Source: Streptomyces sp. NBC_01267 (GTDB lineage: Bacteria > Actinomycetota > Actinomycetes > Streptomycetales > Streptomycetaceae). From it: a stretch of 64,000 nucleotides of DNA. Under the pieces are notes generated by a model. It was not told the origin of the DNA. It did not search any database and saw nothing but the letters and a program-made list of their open reading frames with translations. Below are positions 1 through 8,433 of this stretch, in pieces. Location of the stretch: NCBI RefSeq assembly GCF_036241575.1, contig NZ_CP108455.1:1074501-1138500 (forward strand), written 5' to 3'. The stretch's first letter is position 1, and every line of letters starts with the position of its first letter. Position numbers and translations under genes: made by a program.

Positions 1-338
1 AAGCCCAGCAGGCCCTTGTCGGGGGTCTTGTCGTTGAGTACGCCCAGGTTCGGGTTGTACGCGGCGTACGACAACAGCCCGGTGACGAACAGGATCGTGA
101 TGCCGAACAGAAGGATCAGACCGAGGACCGCGGTCAGCCACGCTCCGCGGATCGGACTGCGCCAGAACCCGGGCCGGAACGGGCCGGGCGGCGCGACGGC
201 GGCCAGGGACCTCGCCCGCCCGCGCAGTCCGACCACGCCGTCCGTACGCGGGTCAGGTGTCTTCCGCCAAGGGGTGGCACCCGTTGCCGGGGCGGACTCC
301 CGCGCATCGCCGTCACTGGTTCCTGCCACCGTGGCCAC
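1..338 (-). CDS. Molybdopterin-dependent oxidoreductase, N-terminal membrane part (3' end outside window)
   Basis: Only the first ~112 codons are present. A basic and proline-rich N-terminus (FRPGFWRSPIRGAW) is followed by one clear hydrophobic helix (LTAVLGLILLFGITILFVTG) and then the segment SYAAYNPNLGVLNDKTPDKG. This order matches, from memory, streptomycete sulfite-oxidase-like molybdopterin oxidoreductases that carry a cytochrome-b561-like membrane domain before the catalytic domain. That domain would lie beyond base 1, so the catalytic assignment is inferred. The start is uncertain: in-frame GTG codons lie at 338 and 329 and neither has a good ribosome binding site. Transcribed away from the integrase relic at 540-847. 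Confidence 0.6.
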   Translation of the reverse strand, partial: MATVAGTSDGDARESAPATGATPWRKTPDPRTDGVVGLRGRARSLAAVAPPGPFRPGFWRSPIRGAWLTAVLGLILLFGITILFVTGLLSYAAYNPNLGVLNDKTPDKGLLG

Positions 339-539
339 CCGTTTGTCTCGCTGCCGAAGAGGTTCTGATCCTCGCTTCCGTCTGCCGCATCGGTCCGGTG
401 CACGCGGTCGGCTGAGGCATACATCAGTCGCACGGCCCACAAGCGGCAGGTGAGGAGGTCCCGCACGACAGCGGTCGCACCCGCCGGTACCCCGTTTCCG
501 AGAACTCGCGGCACGACGACGGGCGGTCCTCCGTGTCCA

Positions 540-847
540 GGTCTGCACCGAAAGTCATGGGCGCGCGTCATCGAGCGACTTGGACTCCTTGAACGCGATC
601 CGCACGACCTGCGTCACAGATGGCCCCCCGTTGGTCCACCGTGACCTCGACGAGCGGAGTGTCCAGCCACGAAGTGTCCCGATGGCTCGGACATCGCCCG
701 GTCGAGGTCACGGTGGACGGGTACGGCCACCCCGCACAGGACGGTCAGGAACGCTGCCGTCAGGTCGTCGAGGCAGCCTTCGCGCCGCACATGCTCACAG
801 CAGGCCGAACGACTTCAGAACCCGGTGCTGACTTGGTGCTGGGTTAG
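540..847 (+). pseudogene. Tyrosine-recombinase (phage-type integrase) C-terminal relic, frameshifted
   Basis: Two frames together give the C-terminus of a tyrosine recombinase. The first frame reads ARVIERLGLLERDPHDLRHR and carries the HxLRH box (codons at 603-617). It then derails around 620-640. The second frame continues VSSHEVSRWLGHRPVEVTVD, then the nucleophile motif YGH (Tyr codon at 722) and a typical tail QERCRQVVEAAFAPH, ending at a TAG at 845-847. No N-terminal SAM-like or central domain was found upstream, so this is a truncated, inactive remnant. It overlaps the 3' end of the convergent peptidase gene by about 50 bp. No flanking tRNA or attachment repeat was seen. Bases 339-539 hold nothing recognisable. 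Confidence 0.7.
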
Positions 848-2177
848 CAGGCCAGTAGAGGTAGCAGACACCACCCGTACCGCTTGTGACCTGGCCTTTT
901 GCGTCGTAACGCTTCGTCCGGAGCCAGATGTTCTCCCACTCCGACCGCTTGTAGACGTGCCGTACGGCGTCGTCGTCCGGTGAAGCGGGGTCGTTGGCGA
1001 TCACATCGCCTTCGGGCGTGAACCCGATCACGGTCATCAGATGGCCGGAGGTCCCGTACCCGGCGCCGGTCAGTTCCTCCTTGAGGAAGGACTGCGAGGT
1101 GATCGCCGGGATGCCCGCCCCGATCAGCGTCTCCAGGTCGTCGAGCGAGGCCAGCCGGGTGACCACCGCGCTCATGTCCTGGTACGTCGCGGCGTAGGCG
1201 GCGTTGAAGGGCCAGTTCCCGCAGCCCTCGTACTGGTAGTCGTAGGTGTAGCGGGCCGCCTGGCAGACCTCGGGGTCGGCGTACGACGGATCGATCCAGG
1301 CGAGGTCCTGGGCACTGGGCCCGCGCCCCCAGTACTTGATGATCATCGAGGACGAGGTGGGGCTGCACCATGCCTCTCCGCCGTTGTCGTACTCGGGGTA
1401 CTGACCGGCGTGCACGTTCTGCGAGAAGCGGGGGACCGTCAGCTCGCGGGCGAGCCGGGGCACCGAGGCCGGGACGGTGAAGCGGTCCGGGATGTCGGAG
1501 GCCATCGCGCCGAGCCGCCAGACCGTGGGGGTGAGCCGGGTGCCCGGCTTGCGGTAGAGGGTCAGCCGGAGCCGGTACGAGACCACGCGCAGCCCGCTCG
1601 CGGCGTCGTCGATGGAGAACGTGTCGGTCCAGACGGAGCTCTTGCCGTCGCTCTGGCCGTCGACGGAGGTACGCCGGATGTCCCCGTCGCCGGACGCCCA
1701 GCGGCCCATCACGTACCAGGGGGTCCGCCCGCCGCCGGCGTAGTCGCCGCACAGTTCGACCTGGAGCCAGGTCCCCTCCGGGGTGTGCGCGTTCCAGGAG
1801 GCGATGACCTCGGTGGCCGGGACGCGGGAGCGGTGGACCGGCGAGGTCCAGGTCGCGTACTCCCAAGTGGCCGTCTGCTGGGTGTGCGGGTCGGTGTAGT
1901 CGGTACGGCCGGCCGGTGCGCCGATGGTGAGCCCGGGACGACGTCCCGCGACGGCCCTGGTCCCGGCGGCGTCGCCGGAGCGCCAGTCGGTGTAGGAGGT
2001 CCAGACGCCGTTGTCCACGAGCGGGCGTGCCGGAGCTCCCGCGGCTGCGGACGGAGTGTCGGACGGCGGGGCCGCAGCGGCGGCGGGAGCGACGGAAGCG
2101 GCGGATGCCGCCGCAGTGCCCGCAGCGGCCGCGAGCGCGGCGGCGAGCACGGTTCTGCGCGGAGTGGAACTGGTCAC
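795..2177 (-). CDS. Exported peptidase C39-like family protein
   Basis: The protein (460 aa from the GTG at 2177) starts TPRRTVLAAALAAAAG, a twin-arginine signal followed by an alanine-rich hydrophobic stretch, so it is probably exported by Tat. After a beta-rich N-terminal half come the papain-like landmarks of peptidase C39-like proteins: Cys about residue 271 (EAWCSPTSSSMIIKYWG), His about 379 (SGHLMTVIGF) and a downstream Asp (VIANDPAS). Proteins of this kind are secreted by streptomycetes, but their substrates are mostly unknown. An ATG at 2234 would add an unlikely leader before the RR motif, so the GTG was preferred. It stands alone, with a palindrome at 2286-2297 in its upstream region. 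Confidence 0.85.
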   Translation of the reverse strand: MTSSTPRRTVLAAALAAAAGTAAASAASVAPAAAAAPPSDTPSAAAGAPARPLVDNGVWTSYTDWRSGDAAGTRAVAGRRPGLTIGAPAGRTDYTDPHTQQTATWEYATWTSPVHRSRVPATEVIASWNAHTPEGTWLQVELCGDYAGGGRTPWYVMGRWASGDGDIRRTSVDGQSDGKSSVWTDTFSIDDAASGLRVVSYRLRLTLYRKPGTRLTPTVWRLGAMASDIPDRFTVPASVPRLARELTVPRFSQNVHAGQYPEYDNGGEAWCSPTSSSMIIKYWGRGPSAQDLAWIDPSYADPEVCQAARYTYDYQYEGCGNWPFNAAYAATYQDMSAVVTRLASLDDLETLIGAGIPAITSQSFLKEELTGAGYGTSGHLMTVIGFTPEGDVIANDPASPDDDAVRHVYKRSEWENIWLRTKRYDAKGQVTSGTGGVCYLYWPANPAPSQHRVLKSFGLL

Positions 2178-2285
2178 AGTGGTGGACCCCCAGTCGAGTA
2201 CGGATGGGGCGGCAGGTGCACGACAGTGGGCCAACTATCGCGGCTCCCGACGGTTTTCTGCCAGTGATTCCCCTCGCGTCCTGCC

Positions 2286-2297
2286 ACCAATATTGGT
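2286..2297. promoter_or_regulatory. 12-bp palindrome in divergent intergenic region
   Basis: ACCAATATTGGT is a perfect, AT-rich inverted repeat in otherwise very GC-rich DNA. It lies between the divergent peptidase (start 2177) and kinase (start 2350) genes. It could be a repressor operator or part of a promoter. No cognate regulator is encoded next to it. Confidence 0.35.
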
Positions 2298-2349
2298 ATC
2301 GACCACTGACGTGACCTGCATCGGGGCCCGCTGCTCCTAGGCTGGCCCC

Positions 2350-2931
2350 ATGAAAGACCTCGACCGCCTCGCCGCCGCGATCCGTACGCTGCCCGTCTCC
2401 TGCGGGCCTGTGCGGCTGGTCGCCGTGGACGGCCACGCGGGCTCGGGGAAGAGCACCTTCTCGGCCAAGCTCGCCGGTGCGCTCGGTGGCGCGCCCGTAC
2501 TGCATCTGGACGATCTGGCCACCCACCAGCAGTTGTTCGACTGGACGGACCGGCTGCACGCCCAGGTGATCGAGCCGTTCACCCGCGGTGCACCCGCGCG
2601 GTACGCACCGTACGACTGGACCCTGCGCGACTTCGGCCCGGAGCGGACCATGGACCCCGCTGACGTCGTCGTTGTCGAGGGGGTGGGCGCCGGGCGCCGG
2701 GCGCTGCGCCCGTATCTCGCGCGGCTGCTGTGGATGGACCGGCCCGCCGGATCCTCCTGGTCGCGGGGGCGCCACCGCGACGGGCCGGCGCTGGCGGACT
2801 TCTGGGACGGCTGGACCCTCGCCGAGATGCGCCACTTCGCCGGCGACCCTTCCCGGCCATTCGCAGATGTGATGGTCCGTGAGTGCAAGGAGGGATACGA
2901 GTGGTTCCAGGCCCCTGCTGTGACAGCGTGA
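2350..2931 (+). CDS. Uridine-kinase-like P-loop NTPase
   Basis: A 193-aa cytoplasmic protein with a Walker A motif near residue 28 (GHAGSGKSTFSAKLAGALGG). A conserved LHLDDLATH segment follows, where uridine/pantothenate-type kinases bind the acceptor, and then a Walker-B-like VVVVEGVGAG. The length and motif order fit the (d)NMP/uridine-kinase-like family, which phosphorylates small molecules. The substrate cannot be read from sequence. The ATG has only a weak ribosome binding site; no better start is in frame. It runs divergently from the C39 peptidase and appears monocistronic. Confidence 0.8.
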   Translation: MKDLDRLAAAIRTLPVSCGPVRLVAVDGHAGSGKSTFSAKLAGALGGAPVLHLDDLATHQQLFDWTDRLHAQVIEPFTRGAPARYAPYDWTLRDFGPERTMDPADVVVVEGVGAGRRALRPYLARLLWMDRPAGSSWSRGRHRDGPALADFWDGWTLAEMRHFAGDPSRPFADVMVRECKEGYEWFQAPAVTA

Positions 2932-3053
2932 GCGATCCGGTCCGTCACCGACCGTAGCGACCTCTCCGCGTCACTCGCGCCCGGCGCAAAACCACCCTCC
3001 CAGTGCGCCAACTCCGCTTGACCCAGGGCCCGTACAGGTCTTACGTTCTCAAT

Positions 3054-3123
3054 GTGCGGCTTTTCGGAGCCGCCGCAGACGCGAAGCCCCCGGTTGTTCC
3101 CCCGTGATCGGGGGCTTCGTTCT
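3054..3123 (+). ncRNA. Candidate small RNA with intrinsic terminator
   Basis: A promoter-like pair, TTGACC at 3018-3023 and TACGTT at 3042-3047 (18-bp spacer), precedes a stretch of about 70 nt with no convincing reading frame. It folds into a 6-bp hairpin (GCGGCT at 3056-3061 with AGCCGC at 3068-3073) and then a strong GC hairpin with a short T run. The arrangement looks like a short independent transcript. The alternative is a leader or a read-through terminator of the kinase gene 150 bp upstream. The transcript start is inferred. Confidence 0.35.
3082..3119 (+). terminator. Intrinsic terminator hairpin
   Basis: CGAAGCCCCC at 3082-3091 pairs perfectly with GGGGGCTTCG at 3110-3119, followed by TTCT. 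It would end the kinase transcript or the candidate small RNA. Confidence 0.75.
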
Positions 3124-3365
3124 GCCCACTCCGTCCTCAAGTGGACACTCCGGCTCTCCGATCGCTCACCCTCGGTCACCACGGAGCAACGTGTGACGCG
3201 CGTCGATCGGCGCTCCGCCGCCCTTCGGTCCACGGCCTCTGCGCAGGTACGATGCCCTATGGGCGGCACCGGTCAATTCCCGTCCGCTGCACAGCGGTTC
3301 ACAGGCCGCAGGACGCTCTCGGCGCCCGGCGGCACGGTACGGGGGCACGGTCTGTGGGGGACGTG

Positions 3366-5243
3366 ATGGATTTCGGCATGCAGGGCTCGCACGCCCCGGC
3401 CGATCTCGCCTGGCTGCGAGGCGTGGACGCCTACACGATGGGCGCGTATCCGCAGGCGGAGGAGGAGTTCAGGGCCGCGGTGCGGCTCGATCCGGGGATG
3501 GCGGACGGCTGGCTGGGGCTGCACGCGCTGCGGGTCGACACCACGACCGCACTCCTGCGGATGTTCCGCCACCGGGAGCGCTTCGGCGAACAGCGCGGCA
3601 GACTGCGCCGCACCCTCAACTCCTGGTACTGGCTGGGCTGGTGGGTGCAGCCGGTGCTGGAGAGCCCGCGCGATCTGCTGCTCGCGCACGCCTCGCACTG
3701 GCTCGACGGCCGCCACGTGCCGGAACTCGACCGGGCGCTGGCGGGGCTGCCGCCGGTCGACACGGACCCGCAGGTGCGGTTCCTGCACGCGTGTCGCGCG
3801 TACCTCGCCAAGGACTGGGAGCGGCTGGTCCGGCACACCGCCTCGCTGGTCGACGACCCGGTGCTCGGGATCGAAGCGGGCCTGTTCGGCGGCATGGCGC
3901 GGGTACGGCTGGAAATGTACGGGCAGGCCGAACCGCTGCTCTCCGCCGCCCTGATGCGCTGCCGCAGCGAACAGCCGCAGCGCAAGGAACTGCGGTACTG
4001 GCTCGCCCGCGCCCACGAAGGCACCGGCCGCAGTGCGGCGGCGCTGCCCCTGTACCGGGCCGTGCACCGGGTGGATCCTGCGTTCATGGACACCGCGGCG
4101 CGGCTGGCGGCCATCGCCGAGGGCGACGGGTTCGACGACTCGGTGGACTACGCCGCCGTGTCACTGACCGGGTTCGGCCAGGACACGGTGGACGGCCAGA
4201 GCGAGGGTGTGGTCCTGGAGAGCGACCTCACCGAGGGCCGGGAACTGCGCCTCGGCAACGACCCGCTCGGCGCCCCCGCGGCGCCCGATCCCGTACGGAA
4301 CAGGGAGGCCGTTCCGGTGGAGCCCTTCCCGCCGGAGCTGCCGACCGGCCCCACCGATCCGGAACTGTTGGCCAGGGCGCTGGCCGAGCTGGAGGGCATG
4401 GTCGGCCTCGAACCCGTGAAGCGTCAGGTCAAGGCGCTCTCGGCGCAGCTCAACATGGCCCGGCTGCGGACCGGCCAGGGGTTACCCGTCCAGCCGCCGA
4501 AGCGGCACTTCGTCTTCTCCGGGCCCTCGGGGACCGGCAAGACGACGGTCGCACGCATCCTGGGGCGGGTCTTCTACGCGCTGGGGCTGCTCGGCGGCGA
4601 TCATCTGGTCGAGGCCCAGCGGGCCGATCTGGTGGGCGAGTTCCTGGGCCAGACGGCGGTCAAGGCGAACGAACTGATCGACTCGGCGCTCGGCGGGGTG
4701 CTGTTCGTCGACGAGGCGTACAGCCTCTCCAACTCCGGCTACAGCAAGGGCGACGCGTACGGCGACGAAGCCCTTCAGGTGCTGCTCAAGCGTGCCGAGG
4801 ACAACCGCGATCACCTCGTCGTCATCCTGGCCGGCTACCCCGAGGGCATGGACCGTCTCCTCGCCACCAATCCGGGCCTGTCGTCCCGTTTCACCTCCCG
4901 CGTGGACTTCCCGAGCTACCGGCCGCTGGAGCTCACCTCGATCGGCCAGGTGCTGGCAGCCGAGAACGGGGACGTCTGGGACGAGGAGTCCCTCGACGAA
5001 CTGCGCTCGATCGCCGGGCACGTGGTGGACCAGGGCTGGATCGACGAGCTCGGCAACGGCCGCTTCCTGCGGACGCTGTACGAGAAGAGCTGCGCGTACC
5101 GGGACCTGCGGCTGTCGGGGTACGCGGGAACACCGGACCGGGACGATCTGTCGACCTTGCGGCTGCCGGACCTGATGCAGGCGTACGGCGAAGTGCTGTC
5201 CGGGCGGGGCCCGGCGGACCGGCGGGAACCGCCACCGCTCTGA
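3366..5243 (+). CDS. CbxX/CfqX (EccA-type) AAA ATPase with N-terminal TPR-like region
   Basis: A 625-aa cytoplasmic ATPase. Residues ~1-290 are helical, TPR-like (DAYTMGAYPQAEEEFRAAVR and similar repeats). The C-terminal half is a CbxX-family AAA domain with Walker A near residue 386 (SGPSGTGKTTVAR) and Walker B near 446 (GVLFVDEAYSL). This domain architecture is that of EccA, the type VII secretion chaperone ATPase. No EccB/C/D/E, EsxA/B or mycosin gene is in the window, so an ESX role is only inferred. A GGGGGA ribosome binding site serves the ATG at 3366; GTG at 3363 is an equally spaced alternative. A strong bidirectional terminator follows. Confidence 0.88.
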   Translation: MDFGMQGSHAPADLAWLRGVDAYTMGAYPQAEEEFRAAVRLDPGMADGWLGLHALRVDTTTALLRMFRHRERFGEQRGRLRRTLNSWYWLGWWVQPVLESPRDLLLAHASHWLDGRHVPELDRALAGLPPVDTDPQVRFLHACRAYLAKDWERLVRHTASLVDDPVLGIEAGLFGGMARVRLEMYGQAEPLLSAALMRCRSEQPQRKELRYWLARAHEGTGRSAAALPLYRAVHRVDPAFMDTAARLAAIAEGDGFDDSVDYAAVSLTGFGQDTVDGQSEGVVLESDLTEGRELRLGNDPLGAPAAPDPVRNREAVPVEPFPPELPTGPTDPELLARALAELEGMVGLEPVKRQVKALSAQLNMARLRTGQGLPVQPPKRHFVFSGPSGTGKTTVARILGRVFYALGLLGGDHLVEAQRADLVGEFLGQTAVKANELIDSALGGVLFVDEAYSLSNSGYSKGDAYGDEALQVLLKRAEDNRDHLVVILAGYPEGMDRLLATNPGLSSRFTSRVDFPSYRPLELTSIGQVLAAENGDVWDEESLDELRSIAGHVVDQGWIDELGNGRFLRTLYEKSCAYRDLRLSGYAGTPDRDDLSTLRLPDLMQAYGEVLSGRGPADRREPPPL

Positions 5244-5272
5244 GTGGGAACGGGAGCGGCACACGCTCCGGG

Positions 5273-5316
5273 CCGTACGGGCCCGGACCGGCCGTGCCGT
5301 GTCCGGGCCCGTACGG
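5273..5316. terminator. Bidirectional terminator
   Basis: A perfect 16-bp stem (5273-5288 with 5301-5316) with a 12-nt loop sits between the convergent ATPase and CNNM/CBS genes and can terminate both. Confidence 0.75.
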
Positions 5317-5334
5317 GCGGTCGAGGGGCGGGGG

Positions 5335-6435
5335 CTACCCGGCCAGGGCCTGCTCGCTGCGCAGCGTGCGCGGCTCCGACACCCGGGCCAGCGGGCCCGG
5401 CTCGACCCCGCGGTGCGCCGGGTCGCGTACCTCACCGACCAGCATCTCCAGCACGTCCTCCATCGCCACCAGGCCGAGCACCTTCCCCGACCCGTCGGCG
5501 ACCTGGGCCAGATGGGTGGCCGCGCGCCGCATCACCGTCAGCGCGTCGTCCAGCGGCAGCTCCGCGCGGAGCGTGGCCATCGGACGCCAGATCTGCTGCG
5601 GCACCGCGCGTTCCCGCTCCTCCAGGTCGAGGACGTCCTTCACGTGCAGGAAGCCCATGAAGGCACCGCCGTCGGCGCACACCGGGAAGCGCGAGTAGCC
5701 GGTGCTGACGGTCAGTTCCTCGATCTGCCGGGGGGTGACCGAGGGGGCGACCGTGACCAGTTCGGCGCGGGTGATCAGCACGTCGGAGATCGGGCGGCTG
5801 CCGAGCTCCAGCGCGTCCTCCAGGCGTTCCTGCGCCTCCGAGTCCAGCAGCCCGGCCTGGCCCGAGTCCTCGACGAGCCGGTTGAGCTGCTCGCTGGTGA
5901 AGACGGCCTCGACCTCGTCCTTCGGCTCGACGCCGAAGAGCTTCAGTACGAGACGGGCGCAGGAGCCGAGTGCGACGGTCACCGGACGGCACAGCCGGGC
6001 GAAGCCGACCAGGCCGGGACTGAGCCAGAGCGCCGTCTTCTCAGGGGCGGCCATGGCCAGGTTCTTCGGGACCATCTCGCCGATGACGAGGTGCAGCGAG
6101 ACCACCAGGGCGAGGGCGATGACGTAACCCAGCGGATGGATCAGGCCCTCGGGCAGCCGGGCCGCCTCGAAGACCGGTTCCAGGAGCCGGGCGACGGTCG
6201 GCTCGGCGACCGCGCCGAGCGTCAGTGAGCAGACCGTGATGCCGAACTGTGCCGCGGCCATCATGCGGGGCAGGTTCTCCAGGCCGTACAGCACCTTGCG
6301 GGCCCGCGCCGAGCCCTCGGCAGCGAGCGGTTCGACCTGGCTGCGGCGTACCGAGACGAGGGCGAACTCGGCGCCGACGAAGAACCCGTTGGCGAGCACC
6401 AGAAGGACCGCGAAGAGGAGTTGGAGGACGCTCAT
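5335..6435 (-). CDS. CNNM/DUF21-CBS membrane protein (hemolysin C/CorC-like family), short form
   Basis: A 366-aa integral membrane protein. It opens with a hydrophobic helix ending in the family signature LANGFFVGAEFALVSVRRSQ. The DUF21 domain (about four membrane segments) spans residues 1-190, and a pair of CBS domains follows to about residue 340 (VITRAELVTVAPSVT; LGLVAMEDVLEMLVGEV). The usual C-terminal CorC/HlyC domain is missing, unlike in the partner gene. Related proteins act in Mg2+/Co2+ efflux or membrane homeostasis. Its ATG overlaps the stop of the upstream paralogue by 4 bp (ATGA), so the two are translationally coupled and may form a heteromer. Confidence 0.88.
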   Translation of the reverse strand: MSVLQLLFAVLLVLANGFFVGAEFALVSVRRSQVEPLAAEGSARARKVLYGLENLPRMMAAAQFGITVCSLTLGAVAEPTVARLLEPVFEAARLPEGLIHPLGYVIALALVVSLHLVIGEMVPKNLAMAAPEKTALWLSPGLVGFARLCRPVTVALGSCARLVLKLFGVEPKDEVEAVFTSEQLNRLVEDSGQAGLLDSEAQERLEDALELGSRPISDVLITRAELVTVAPSVTPRQIEELTVSTGYSRFPVCADGGAFMGFLHVKDVLDLEERERAVPQQIWRPMATLRAELPLDDALTVMRRAATHLAQVADGSGKVLGLVAMEDVLEMLVGEVRDPAHRGVEPGPLARVSEPRTLRSEQALAG

Positions 6436-7775
6436 CGCACACCCTCCAGGACCCCGGCAGGCACATCCGCGGTGCGGACCAACCGCACCCGCTCGGCCCG
6501 GTAGCGCTCGACCCTGCGGACCGAGAGCCGCCAGCCGGGGAGTTCGGCCCGGTCACCGGGGACGGGGATGCGCCCCAGCAGATCGGCGACCAGCCCGGCC
6601 ACCGTCTCGTACGGCCCTTCGGGGACCTCCAGCCCTATCCGCCGCAAGGTCAGGACCCGGCAGCTGCCGTCGGCCTCCCAGGCCGGGTTGCCGTCCTCGG
6701 CAGGGGCCGGTGACAGCTCGGGCCGGGCGGCGTCCGCGCCGTCGTGCTCGTCCCGGACCTCGCCGACCAGCTCCTCGATGATGTCCTCAAGGGTGACGAC
6801 CCCGGCGGTGCCGCCGTACTCGTCGACCACCACGGCGATCGGCTGCTCGGTCCGCAGCCGCTCCAGGAGCTGCTGCACGGGCAGGGTCTCGGGCACCAGG
6901 AGCGGTGCGACGGCGACGCGTCCCACCGAGGTCCGGTGCCTGTCGTCCGGTGCCACGGCGAGGGCGTCCTTGAGGTGGACCATGCCGACGATCTCGTCGA
7001 TGCGCTCCCGGTAGACGGGGAAACGGGAGAGGCCGGTGGCCCGGGTGAGGTTGAGTACGTCGGCCGCGGTCGCCGAGTACTGGAGTGCGCTGACCTTCAC
7101 CCGCGGTGTCATCACGTGCTGGGCGGTCAGCCGGGCCAGGGACAGGGTCCGTACGAAGAGGTCCGCGGTGTCCTGTTCCAGCGTCCCGGCCTCGGCCGAG
7201 TGCCGGGCCAGTGAGACGAGCTCACCGGGGGTGCGGGCCGAGGCCAGCTCGTCGGCGGGCTCGACGCCCAGCGCCCGGACCAGCCGGTTGGCGACGGTGT
7301 TCAGCAGGGTGATCACCGGCCGGAACGCGGTCGAGAAGCGGTGCTGGGGGCCGGCGACGAACCGCGCGACCTGGAGGGGCCTGGAGACCGCCCAGTTCTT
7401 CGGGACGAGTTCACCGATCACCATCTGCACGGCGGCGGCGAGCATCATGCCGAGGATCACGCTGATGCCGGACACGGCGCCCTCGGGCAGCCCGGTGGCG
7501 GCGATCGGTCCGTCGAGCAGCTGGGCGAGCGCGGGCTCGGCGAGCATGCCGACCACCAGTGAGGTGATGGTGATGCCCAGCTGGGTGCCGGAGAGCTGGA
7601 AGGAGAGTTCCCGCAGGGCCTTGACGACGGTACGGGCCCGCCGGTCGCCTTCGGCGGCGGCGCGTTCGGCGTCCGGCCGCTCCACGGTGACGAGGCCGAA
7701 CTCGGCCGCGACGAAGAATCCGTTGGCGAGAATCAGAAGGAAAGCTGCACCGAGGAGCAGCAGAGGGATGGTCAT
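6432..7775 (-). CDS. CNNM/DUF21-CBS-CorC membrane protein (hemolysin C/CorC-like family)
   Basis: A 447-aa paralogue of the downstream gene. It starts with a hydrophobic helix and LANGFFVAAEFGLVTVERPD and continues through a DUF21 membrane domain and two CBS domains (VMTPRVKVSALQ; VVVDEYGGTAGVVTLEDIIE). It keeps the C-terminal CorC/HlyC domain (about residues 365-440) that the partner lacks. CBS pairs usually bind adenine nucleotides and gate ion transport. The start has a strong GGAGG ribosome binding site. First gene of a two-gene operon. The PH-domain gene just upstream on the same strand is separated from it by a terminator-like hairpin. Confidence 0.9.
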   Translation of the reverse strand: MTIPLLLLGAAFLLILANGFFVAAEFGLVTVERPDAERAAAEGDRRARTVVKALRELSFQLSGTQLGITITSLVVGMLAEPALAQLLDGPIAATGLPEGAVSGISVILGMMLAAAVQMVIGELVPKNWAVSRPLQVARFVAGPQHRFSTAFRPVITLLNTVANRLVRALGVEPADELASARTPGELVSLARHSAEAGTLEQDTADLFVRTLSLARLTAQHVMTPRVKVSALQYSATAADVLNLTRATGLSRFPVYRERIDEIVGMVHLKDALAVAPDDRHRTSVGRVAVAPLLVPETLPVQQLLERLRTEQPIAVVVDEYGGTAGVVTLEDIIEELVGEVRDEHDGADAARPELSPAPAEDGNPAWEADGSCRVLTLRRIGLEVPEGPYETVAGLVADLLGRIPVPGDRAELPGWRLSVRRVERYRAERVRLVRTADVPAGVLEGVR

Positions 7776-7891
7776 GCCGCCGCCTCCAGGAGGGGGGCGG
7801 CGTACGTACTACCGGATGATCCGTCCATTGCTGGAAGGAATCACTCCTCATGTCGCAGGGGTGCCCCGCGGACCGCGAGGGTCACAGGTGC

Positions 7892-7920
7892 GGGGCGGGG
7901 CGCGCTTGGCGCCCCGCCCC
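7892..7920 (-). terminator. Terminator after the rib-his operon
   Basis: A perfect 12-bp GC stem (7892-7903 with 7909-7920) with a 5-nt loop lies 40-70 bp past the stop of the PH-domain gene. It is the first strong hairpin after the riboflavin-histidine gene run. No U tract follows, as is common in Streptomyces. Confidence 0.6.
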
Positions 7921-7963
7921 AGAGTAATCAAACAGCGGCCGTTAGCGGCAGTGGAGCAGCGCC

Positions 7964-8410
7964 CTACCCGGCGTGCGCACCGTGGGACTCCGCGAGTGCG
8001 CGCAGCGCGCGGGCGTCGCGGATCGCCTGGGCCTTGCCGATGCCGGGCTGGATACCGAGGGCCGGGAGGCTGGTGCCGTCGCTGAGGTCGAGAAAGACCC
8101 AGGCGTCACCGGGGCGGAGGTTGACCCGCAGGATCTCGGGCCAGGCCAGCCGGCGCCGGGAGGTGAGATTCACGACAGTGACCCCGTCCGCGTCGGCGAC
8201 GACCTTGGGGCGGCTGAGCAGTGCCAGTACGCCGAAGAAGATCAGCGCGGTCAGGATGAAGCTGGCCCGCTCCCCCGGAGTCAGTGTCTCCAGGATCAGG
8301 GAGATCACCGTGAGGACCACGAACAGGACGGTCCCCACGCTCAGCAGCACCACCCGGGTGCGGGTGGGCCTGAAGGTGACCGGGAGGGCGGGGAGTTCGG
8401 CGGCGGTCAT
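7964..8410 (-). CDS. Two-TM PH-domain (bPH) protein
   Basis: A 148-aa protein. Two closely spaced hydrophobic helices (VVLLSVGTVLFVVLTVISLI and FILTALIFFGVLALL) are followed by a compact beta-rich PH-like domain (VVADADGVTVVNLTSRRRL; LRPGDAWVFLDLSDGTSLPA). Proteins of this build are common next to hisG in actinobacteria, but their function is not established. It begins 23 bp after hisG and is the last gene before the terminator hairpin at 7892-7920, so it is probably co-transcribed with the rib-his genes. Confidence 0.8.
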   Translation of the reverse strand: MTAAELPALPVTFRPTRTRVVLLSVGTVLFVVLTVISLILETLTPGERASFILTALIFFGVLALLSRPKVVADADGVTVVNLTSRRRLAWPEILRVNLRPGDAWVFLDLSDGTSLPALGIQPGIGKAQAIRDARALRALAESHGAHAG

Positions 8411-8433
8411 GATCCGTGGGTCCTTCGGGCTGG

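Noticed and set aside
339..1000. tRNA or attachment site expected near the integrase relic
   Set aside because: No cloverleaf or CCA-end-like sequence and no matching direct repeat pair could be seen.
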